Source of the DNA: Oscillospiraceae bacterium
Lineage (GTDB): Bacteria > Bacillota > Clostridia > Oscillospirales > Acutalibacteraceae
Direction of reading: 5' to 3'
DNA: 44,497 nt
Assembly (NCBI GenBank): GCA_015066635.1
Contig: SVOA01000011.1
Span: forward strand, 1 to 44,497
In this document: in pieces, positions 44,390 to 44,497 of the stretch
How the letters are laid out: every line of letters starts with the position of its first letter
How positions within the stretch are numbered: the stretch's first letter is position 1
Notes under the pieces: model-generated
What the model was told of the DNA's origin: nothing
The model's database searches: none
Seen by the model: only the letters and a program-made list of their open reading frames with translations
Position numbers and translations under genes: made by a program

Positions 44390-44497
44390 CAAATCACAAG
44401 CACAAACAAAAAAGCAGGTTTAAAGGGCGCTGTCCACAAGGATGAATAGGTTTTGGCTTTGTCCTTTTGTCCCTAAAGCAATTAAAAATCCCCGTAA

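Noticed and set aside
44390-44497. Possible insertion-sequence end at the right edge
   Set aside because: Some short complementarity, but no transposase frame or clear inverted repeat within the 108 bases visible.

Overview
The window looks like ordinary chromosome from a low-to-mid GC Gram-positive anaerobe of the class Clostridia, probably an Oscillospirales/Ruminococcaceae-type gut bacterium. The supports are a HrcA-type CIRCE box before groESL, a clostridial Rex operator, a ZTP riboswitch, sigma-A promoters with AT-rich spacers, a YerC-HisZ histidine operon, SLH and sortase-like surface proteins, and a compact (643-residue) aconitase. The taxonomic placement is inference. There is no integrase, transposase, phage gene or CRISPR array.

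Layout. (1) 1-3741, minus strand: a purine operon purE-purC-purF-like-purM (purM runs off the left edge), driven by a good promoter and gated by a ZTP riboswitch with an overlapping intrinsic terminator. The PurF-like protein has lost its glutaminase residues. (2) 3799-12353, minus: a complete, tightly coupled histidine operon, yerC-hisZ-hisG-hisD-hisC-hisB-hisH-hisA-hisF-hisIE-PHP phosphatase. It runs without a visible terminator into the riboswitch; HisH/HisF release AICAR (ZMP), so the pathway makes the precursor of the riboswitch ligand. (3) 12478-17775, minus: a BspA-like leucine-rich-repeat/SLH surface protein, preceded by a three-gene signalling unit in which a 7TM receptor without a kinase core, a separate histidine kinase and a LuxR-type regulator are successive genes. 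(4) 17782-19435: an IMP dehydrogenase of the Tritrichomonas foetus type. (5) 19518-20533: tRNA-Gly(CCC), an array of 174-bp tandem repeats that copy the 3' end of the next tRNA plus its terminator, and tRNA-Ser(CGA). (6) 20547-26874, minus: rpsB-tsf, and an operon of ftsK, a ComEC-like metallo-beta-lactamase-fold protein, DUF3006 and a small membrane protein.

(7) 26904-30821, plus: aconitase, isocitrate dehydrogenase and the NADH sensor Rex in one operon, with a Rex box on the promoter. (8) 30834-33234, minus: thyA-folA-iron-sulfur flavoprotein-thioredoxin, followed by a degraded SLH-protein tail. (9) 33303-35733, plus: a small basic protein and the CIRCE-controlled groES-groEL operon. (10) 35749-38646, plus: a cation diffusion facilitator (possibly for Mn), a membrane-anchored metallophosphoesterase and a HAD phosphatase. 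(11) 38645-44389: divergent unknown membrane and secreted surface proteins, type III pantothenate kinase with an ECF substrate-binding subunit, a ferritin-like protein, an M28 peptidase interrupted by membrane helices, and a DUF2461 protein. The last 108 bases hold nothing I recognise.

The strongest leads are the glutaminase-dead PurF-like protein, the his/ZTP-riboswitch/pur arrangement, the T. foetus-type IMPDH, the tRNA-mimicking 174-bp array, the split 7TM/kinase/regulator unit and the Rex-controlled acn-icd-rex operon. Most of the window is housekeeping DNA, and I did not find a clear new defence or mobile system.
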